Source: MHLP01 sp043736515 (GTDB lineage Bacteria; Patescibacteriota; Minisyncoccia; Phycocordibacterales; UBA6899). From it: 64,000 nucleotides of DNA. Under the pieces are notes generated by a model. The model did not search any database. It was not told the DNA's origin and saw nothing but the letters and a program-made list of their open reading frames with translations. Below, piece by piece: positions 58,875 to 64,000 of the stretch. Each line of letters begins with the position of its first letter. Position 1 is the first letter of the stretch. The position numbers were made by a program, and so were the translations under genes. The stretch spans positions 1 through 64,000 of the forward strand of contig JAYTCK010000013.1 in NCBI GenBank assembly GCA_043736515.1, given 5' to 3'.

Positions 58875-59005
58875 AAGAATCCTTTTTGATTTGGGATGAG
58901 ATGCGCAGTCCTGGACCGTTTCGGAGTCGGGGGCTGTAGTCTCCTACTGCCCCCGACTGCGAAATCGGGAAGGCTACCAGGTCGCCCAAATCAAAAAGGA
59001 TTCTT
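58875..59005. repeat. 131-bp cruciform: 21-bp inverted repeat holding the 3' end of the M23 gene
   Basis: Left arm 58875-58895 and right arm 58985-59005 are perfect reverse complements (AAGAATCCTTTTTGATTTGGG). Inside are nested CCTGG/CCAGG and GTCGGGGGC/GCCCCCGAC stems. The right arm encodes the final KNPF and stop of the peptidase. The A/T-rich arms make it terminator-like. Confidence 0.8.
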
Positions 59006-60040
59006 GGCGCCGCGGATCTCGAAGTGAAGGTGCGTGCCAGTACTTCGTCCCGTATTCCCCATCGTCCCTAATTGTTGCCCCTGCACTAACACATCACCAA
59101 CAGACACTGTCACCGTGAGAAGATGTGCATAGAGCGTTTGCGTGCCATTCCCGTGTTTCACAACAACATAATTTCCATAACCGCCGTTACATCCTCGGCT
59201 GACGCAACCACTGCGCGCAATGATCACCTCACCGCCCGCTGCAGCGAGAATCGGTGCCCCAAGATAAGCACCAAGGTCGACACCATTGTGACCGTGTATG
59301 CCTTGTGTTTTGCGATAGCTGGCTACGGGCGATTTATAATACCCAGCGCCCGCAGTCAAAATAGTTCCTCCCAACTTCGTTGAAGCGGGGCGTGTGGTGG
59401 GCTGCACCGCAACAATTTCACCGTCGGGAATAATAAGCGTATTACCGATCATGAGTGCTCCTTCCTCAATGCCGTTAAAGCTGAGGATCTCCTCGACATC
59501 GCTGCCGTATTTTTTTGCAAGACTGGCGAGCGTATCACCCTTTTTCACGGTGTGCTGGATTCCCGTTACAGGAAGAATGACCAATGTTTCCCCTATGGTT
59601 AACTTTTGTCCGCGGCTCATATTGTTTGCCCAAATAATTGTATTTACCGAAACATCGAACATACTGGCGATTGAAGACAGAGAATCTCCCTCACGTACCA
59701 CGTAAATACTGATTTCCCCATGGTTGTTCATTCCATCAGGAACATCGGCTAAGCCGCCCCCGGGACCCGCATCCGGTAAAATAGCACTACCACCCACGGT
59801 ATTCACATCATTTACCGACTGTTTTTGGGCAAGGTCACTCCCTGCTACGCCCGCAAGCAAGGCGATATTTTGCGAATTAATAATCTTCTCTTGGGTATTG
59901 GCCTTCACAAAAATATCGCTAAAGAAAGAAAAAAAGCCGGCATATGCGACGGCTCCAGGCAAAATAAGAAATAATAACATGGAAAAGCCCAGCTTTGTCC
60001 ATGAAAGCGGAGTTTGGGAAAAACTATTATGCCGCTTCAT
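58991..60040 (-). CDS. M23 (LytM) metallopeptidase with two LysM domains
   Basis: 349 residues. Signal anchor/leader (about 15-35: LGFSMLLFLILPGAVAYAG), two LysM domains (about 113-157 IYVVREGDSLSSIASMFDVS and 162-206 HTVKKGDTLASLAKKYGSD), M23 domain (about 240-349) with HNGVDLG and the terminal HLHFEIRG, which hold the zinc ligands His-x-Gly...Asp and His-x-His. It cleaves peptidoglycan cross-links in growth, separation or prey/host contact. The stop codon lies in the inverted repeat 58875-59005. Confidence 0.92.
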   Translation of the reverse strand: MKRHNSFSQTPLSWTKLGFSMLLFLILPGAVAYAGFFSFFSDIFVKANTQEKIINSQNIALLAGVAGSDLAQKQSVNDVNTVGGSAILPDAGPGGGLADVPDGMNNHGEISIYVVREGDSLSSIASMFDVSVNTIIWANNMSRGQKLTIGETLVILPVTGIQHTVKKGDTLASLAKKYGSDVEEILSFNGIEEGALMIGNTLIIPDGEIVAVQPTTRPASTKLGGTILTAGAGYYKSPVASYRKTQGIHGHNGVDLGAYLGAPILAAAGGEVIIARSGCVSRGCNGGYGNYVVVKHGNGTQTLYAHLLTVTVSVGDVLVQGQQLGTMGNTGRSTGTHLHFEIRGAKNPF

Positions 60041-60266
60041 GCCGCGCGAATGCGGGGAATCGGGATGAGTATTATTGAGCTGTATAAGCCATTGTGAGTT
60101 AATTCGATCAGTAGTGCATCTGTTCCTCTAGAAATCACTATTTGAAGAGGATGAGTCGAGCAATCGTTGACAACCGTATTAAAAGATTATATCTGCTGCG
60201 GAAGACCCACGTCAATCACTTTTTGAAGAATTTTCCTTAAATGAGACCCTCGTATAACAGTATAAT

Positions 60267-60437
60267 ATGGCTAAAAACATGGGTTTTCTGGAAATGCTGT
60301 TTTGGGGAGTCTTGTTATCTGGCTCAGGAAAAGGCTCTTTTCAGCATTGTGGACAGTGTGGCCATAAGGCCATAAAAGCGCTCAACAGGGCTATTCTAGG
60401 AATACTTCGGCGATATTGCCAACTAGTGCTAATATAA
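60267..60437 (+). CDS. Small Cys-knuckle hypothetical protein
   Basis: 56 residues: MAKNMGFLEMLFWGVLLSGS then GKGSFQHCGQCGHKAIKALN and a basic hydrophobic end. The C-G-x-C-G-H could be half of a zinc site. ATG directly follows TATAAT (60261-60266), too close to be its -10, so TATAAC at 60253-60258 is more likely. Ends seven bases before the helicase gene. The remaining 60041-60266 shows no gene. Confidence 0.4.
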   Translation: MAKNMGFLEMLFWGVLLSGSGKGSFQHCGQCGHKAIKALNRAILGILRRYCQLVLI

Positions 60438-60443
60438 TGTCTA

Positions 60444-62462
60444 ATGATAAATCTCCTTTCAGGCTTAAATCCGGAGCAGCAAGAAGCTGTCCTCGCCACC
60501 GAGGGCCCCGTGCTCATTGTTGCCGGGGCTGGAGCCGGAAAAACAAAAACACTTACCCATCGGATCGGCCATATTATCGAAAAGGGGGTACCACCCCAGG
60601 CAATTCTTGCTATTACCTTTACAAACAAGGCCGCAAAGGAGATGCGGGAGAGGGCACTTAAGCTTATCGGAAAGGAGAGTGGGGGCAGTATGTGGGGGCG
60701 GCGTGACATACCATTTATTGGCACGTTTCACGGACTGGGGATTTCTATCCTCAGAGAGAAAGGGGAGGTAATAGGGATACCCCGCTCTGCTACCATTCTT
60801 GATGCTGACGATGCGTTCAAACTAATTAAGAGTGCGATGAAAAAGGCAGGGATAGATCCAAAACAGTTTGAACCCCGCAAGATTCAATCGCTTATCTCCC
60901 GACACAAAGGAAACATGGGGACCGCGGATACCATTGAAGCAACCATTCAAAACCGTTATCTGGCGCAAGCGGCAAAACGCGCATTTATTATCTATGAGCA
61001 ATCACTTCGTGAGACTAATGTACTCGATTTTGATGACCTGCTTGAAAAGACAGTACGGCTCCTTGAAACACACCCCGACGTACGCAGATATTATCAAACA
61101 CAGTGGCAATATGTGCACGTCGATGAATATCAAGATACGAACGAAGTGCAGTATCAGCTTGTACGGCTTCTTGTGGGCGAGCGCAAAAACATTTGCGTTG
61201 TCGGCGACAGCGACCAAAACATTTACAGTTGGCGTGGTGCCTCGATCGCAAATATTTTGGAATTTGAAGAAGACTACCCCGGCGCGAAAGTGATATTGCT
61301 TGAACAAAATTATCGCTCGACTCAACGTATCCTTTCTGCTGCTAACGGCGTCATCGGAAAAAATACGATGCGCAAGGCAAAAAATTTATTTACAGAAAAC
61401 GGCGAAGGGGAACAACTCTCAGTGATGGCATCATACGACGAAGGGGATGAGGCGCGCTACGTCGCATCGAAGATCGGAGCGCTGCTCGGAGAAGGCCGTC
61501 TGCCGGATACGATCGCAATACTCTACCGCACGAACTTCCAATCACGTGTGCTTGAAGAAGCACTGCTTTATTCCGGTATACCGTACCAAGTGCTCGGGGT
61601 GCGATTTTATGAACGCAAAGAAGTGAAGGATGTGGTCGCGTATCTTCGCGCTGCAATGAATCCCAAAGCACACTTTGATTGCGAGCGCGTCATTAACGTA
61701 CCACCACGCGGAGTCGGCAAAGTCACGCTTGAGAAAATTTTTCGCGGAGAAAGGAGTATGCTACCCGCCACCATGCGTGCGAAGGTTGATGCTTTTTTTG
61801 AATTGCTTCTCCGAATCAAAACTGCTGCCGATACTTTGAAGCCTTCACAACTTATTTCCTATATCATCAAAGAAACAGGGATTGAAAAGATGTATGCAGG
61901 AGAACATGAAAGCGGTGACGAAGAGGACACTGAACGACTCGCAAACGTGCACGAATTGGTTACGGTGGCTATGCGCTATGATGCATTTGGTGGACAGGAA
62001 GGAATCGAGCAGTTCCTTGCAGACATCGCACTTGAGTCAGATCAGGATAATCTCAATACCAATCAAAGTGCCGTACGGCTTATGACGATTCATGCAGCCA
62101 AGGGGCTAGAATTCGACTATGTCTTCATCACAGGAATGGAGCAAGATCTTTTTCCATCACGCCGCTCACAGGACGAAAGTAAAGATATTTCAGAACGCGA
62201 GGAGGAACGACGTCTGTTTTATGTTGCGCTCACCCGCGCAGCAAAAAAAGTCTTTCTCTCGTACGCATCATTTCGTACGATTTTTGGCCAGCGCCAGGTT
62301 AATTTTCCCTCGGAGTTTCTTTCTGATATTGCCGACGAATTAATCAGTTACGAGTCACGGACAGGCGAAACACTTGGCGAGAAGCCCAAACGGAAAGTAA
62401 GTTTGCTCGGCTGGGATGAAATGTTCGGTGATGATAGCGAGGAAACCGTGACCTATATATAG
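60444..62462 (+). CDS. pcrA: UvrD/PcrA-type superfamily 1 DNA helicase
   Basis: 672 residues, short end of the family (about 700-730). Motifs: Q motif LNPEQQEAV, Walker A VAGAGAGKTKT (about 26-36), Ia TFTNKAAKEM, II VDEYQDTN, III GDSDQNIYSWRGA, IV NYRSTQ, V MTIHAAKGLEF, VI VALTRAAKK. It unwinds DNA 3'-5' in repair and restrains RecA. ATG begins two bases before rsmA stop-start junction is reached at its end (rsmA ATG at 62464), so both are coupled. Confidence 0.94.
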   Translation: MINLLSGLNPEQQEAVLATEGPVLIVAGAGAGKTKTLTHRIGHIIEKGVPPQAILAITFTNKAAKEMRERALKLIGKESGGSMWGRRDIPFIGTFHGLGISILREKGEVIGIPRSATILDADDAFKLIKSAMKKAGIDPKQFEPRKIQSLISRHKGNMGTADTIEATIQNRYLAQAAKRAFIIYEQSLRETNVLDFDDLLEKTVRLLETHPDVRRYYQTQWQYVHVDEYQDTNEVQYQLVRLLVGERKNICVVGDSDQNIYSWRGASIANILEFEEDYPGAKVILLEQNYRSTQRILSAANGVIGKNTMRKAKNLFTENGEGEQLSVMASYDEGDEARYVASKIGALLGEGRLPDTIAILYRTNFQSRVLEEALLYSGIPYQVLGVRFYERKEVKDVVAYLRAAMNPKAHFDCERVINVPPRGVGKVTLEKIFRGERSMLPATMRAKVDAFFELLLRIKTAADTLKPSQLISYIIKETGIEKMYAGEHESGDEEDTERLANVHELVTVAMRYDAFGGQEGIEQFLADIALESDQDNLNTNQSAVRLMTIHAAKGLEFDYVFITGMEQDLFPSRRSQDESKDISEREEERRLFYVALTRAAKKVFLSYASFRTIFGQRQVNFPSEFLSDIADELISYESRTGETLGEKPKRKVSLLGWDEMFGDDSEETVTYI

Positions 62463-62463
62463 T

Positions 62464-63306
62464 ATGAAACGTATTAGCGCAAAAAAATCACTCGGGCAAC
62501 ATTTTCTTCGTTCAAAAACTGCGATCAAGCAAATCGTTGGTGCTGCGCGATTGTTACCCGATGAGATTGTGCTTGAGATCGGCCCCGGAGAAGGGGCGCT
62601 CACTGATGCACTTCTTCAAAGCGGCGCTAGGGTGATTGCGGTTGAAACAGATAGGCGATGTATAGAAAAACTCAATGAACGCTTTGCAGATGCGATTGAT
62701 AAAAAACAGTTGCTTGTGATTGAAGGAGACATCCGCAACGAGGAGGTACAAAAAATGCTATTTTCAAAAAAGTACTGCGGGGCCCTGCCGTATAAATTGG
62801 TTGCAAATATACCTTACTACATTACAGGGATGCTCTTCAGGCTTTTTCTAGAACACCTGCGACAACCGACGCATATAATTTTTCTTGTGCAGAAAGAGGT
62901 TGCACAACTCATCGTCGCAAGGGAAGGGAAAGAAGGCATACTCTCACTGGCTGTGAAGGCATACGGCACTCCCCGCATTGTTGCGAAAGTGAAACGCGAA
63001 GCATTTTCCCCGCCTCCCAAGGTTGACTCAGCGATTATTGCCATTGAAAACATTTCACGCGCACAATTAGTAGGCCTTCGTGATGAAGATTATTTTCGTG
63101 TTGTCAAAGCCGGATTTGGTGCCAAGCGCAAAATGCTGCTGGGGAATCTCGCAAAAGAATTGAGTATCTCACGAGAAAAACTCGAAGCAATCTTTGCAGA
63201 TATTGGCATTGATACACAAACTCGAGGAGAAGATGTTCCCGTTTCTCAATGGATTTTTCTCGCAAGGATTTTACTTGAAACAGAGAAAACAAAGAGTTCA
63301 AAATAA
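62464..63306 (+). CDS. rsmA: 16S rRNA dimethyladenosine transferase RsmA/KsgA
   Basis: 280 residues. SLGQHFLRS (about 8-16), SAM motif VLEIGPGEGALTDALL (about 37-52), acidic ETDRR, NIPYYIT (about 119-125), and PPPKVDSAII. It dimethylates two adjacent adenines near the 3' end of 16S rRNA. One base after the helicase stop. Confidence 0.95.
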   Translation: MKRISAKKSLGQHFLRSKTAIKQIVGAARLLPDEIVLEIGPGEGALTDALLQSGARVIAVETDRRCIEKLNERFADAIDKKQLLVIEGDIRNEEVQKMLFSKKYCGALPYKLVANIPYYITGMLFRLFLEHLRQPTHIIFLVQKEVAQLIVAREGKEGILSLAVKAYGTPRIVAKVKREAFSPPPKVDSAIIAIENISRAQLVGLRDEDYFRVVKAGFGAKRKMLLGNLAKELSISREKLEAIFADIGIDTQTRGEDVPVSQWIFLARILLETEKTKSSK

Positions 63307-63326
63307 CTGGAAGTTGAGGGGGGGGG

Positions 63327-63761
63327 TTAGCCTGATGTCCCAACGCGAACCATAATTCCACTAGTGGGCCACGTCGCACAAGACTTGCCCACCCAATAGA
63401 GGCACACGCTGCCTACTTGGCGGTTTCCAAGAAGCCATACGCCTGTTGAATACACCATTCCATACGGATGAAGGATCGTATACCCTGGAGAGTAAACATA
63501 ATTCGGGGGAGTTCCAGGTGTGGTGCTGAGATCAATTACGGTGACGGCAATATCAGCTGGATTAGAATTGCAGGTACAATAATGAATGTACGTAGAGAGG
63601 CCACCAAAGGGAATTCCTGTTTCTGCTTGTACTCCGCGTGTCGTAAACATAATCGTGAATGCGACAACCGCACCCACAACGAGAATGATAAATACCGGCA
63701 AAAATCGAAATATATTTTGCCCATGTATGGTAAGCGCGAATAATTGTTTAAATGAGGACAT
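63327..63761 (-). CDS. Membrane-anchored, Cys-containing hypothetical protein
   Basis: 144 residues. N-terminal helix (FLPVFIILVVGAVVAFTIMF, about 20-39) then an extracytoplasmic domain with YCTC, CLYW and SCATWP, likely disulfide-bonded; small and Gly/Pro/Thr-rich. Such proteins are common in Parcubacteria beside pilin-like genes. It shares strand with the partial gene at 63821. Confidence 0.65.
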   Translation of the reverse strand: MSSFKQLFALTIHGQNIFRFLPVFIILVVGAVVAFTIMFTTRGVQAETGIPFGGLSTYIHYCTCNSNPADIAVTVIDLSTTPGTPPNYVYSPGYTILHPYGMVYSTGVWLLGNRQVGSVCLYWVGKSCATWPTSGIMVRVGTSG

Positions 63762-63820
63762 ATATCAAGAATACAATGTATGAATAAAAATGTGTAGCTC
63801 GTTTTTCGCGGATCGAGCGA

Positions 63821-64000
63821 CTAACGTGTGACGGTGAAAATAATTGACTCAGTAAGTCCGTTTTCATTGCGCAAATAAAACCAAATAGGAACGCGCATAC
63901 TACTAGGAAGATCATTTGCGGTAAAGTTCAGTCCGGGTATCGTCGCGTTGACCGTAAATTGAATCGTTTTGCCATCTGAAGAAGCAATAGGGGACTGAAC
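63821..64000 (-). CDS. C-terminus of an exported-type protein (runs off the right edge)
   Basis: The minus strand is open from the edge to TAG at 63821-63823, 59 codons: QSPIASSDGKTIQFTVNATI, PGLNFTANDLPSSMRVPIWF, YLRNENGLTESIIFTVTR. It looks like the last strands of an Ig-like beta-sandwich domain, of the kind found in secreted surface proteins. Identity unknown. Confidence 0.6.
   Translation of the reverse strand, partial: VQSPIASSDGKTIQFTVNATIPGLNFTANDLPSSMRVPIWFYLRNENGLTESIIFTVTR

Noticed and set aside
1..64000. CRISPR arrays
   Set aside because: No regularly spaced direct repeats were seen on either strand; the repeats found are two- or three-copy dispersed elements.

Overview
The window reads as a chromosomal segment of a Candidatus Patescibacteria (CPR) bacterium, probably of the Parcubacteria. 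This is an inference from gene content: compact streamlined genes, a type IV pilus (T4P) locus full of pilin-like proteins, YraN, NYN, DksA-like and M23/LysM proteins, a trigger factor without its PPIase domain, promoters lying almost on the start codon, and many small lineage-typical hypotheticals. TGA acts as a normal stop. I could not run any search, so the lineage is a best guess.

Layout. 0-10 kb: the 5' half of one pilB, then nusA, ppa, secreted proteins, tig, a class I amidotransferase-like hydrolase, clpP, rny and a winged-helix regulator facing the HU gene. 10-17 kb is accessory: structured repeats, a giant beta-helix/lipase surface protein between imperfect direct repeats, a decayed large serine recombinase and tRNA-Gly(TCC) with an interrupted copy beside it. 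17-19 kb: a phosphohexomutase. 19-32 kb: a T4P locus on the minus strand (pilins, a PilM-SH3 fusion, a 933-residue pilin/beta-propeller, pilC, pilB). Between pilB and pilC lies a diversity-generating retroelement (DGR): target protein with variable repeat, template repeat, Avd and reverse transcriptase. 31-38.7 kb: a chemosensory cluster (cheY, cheD, cheC, cheA, cheB, cheY, cheW) with nth inside it. 38.7-43 kb: tRNA-Pro, tRNA-Gly(GCC) and tRNA-Arg surrounded by unusual tRNA-fragment/structured-repeat mosaics, plus a probable replication origin near 41.3-41.8 kb with DnaA boxes and parS-like palindromes. Genes left of this point are mostly minus and genes right of it mostly plus. 43-64 kb: cca, a transglutaminase-like protein, an IS30 remnant, nudix, xthA, xer, rpsO, NYN, pnp, DksA-like, comM-like, idi, M23 peptidase, UvrD/PcrA helicase and rsmA.

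The two strongest discoveries are (1) the DGR: TR and VR are 129 bp each, offset by 476 bp, and differ at exactly 15 positions, all adenines in the TR RNA sense, changing 10 of 10 AAY codons; it sits inside the pilus operon with avd antisense to the TR-RT direction; and (2) two families of small structured elements (A, about 101 bp; B, about 92 bp) built into partial tRNA copies next to intact tRNA genes, with compensatory base changes in their stems. The pilus, chemosensory and DGR genes together suggest a chemically steered, surface-exposed machine with at least one hypervariable protein made nearby.
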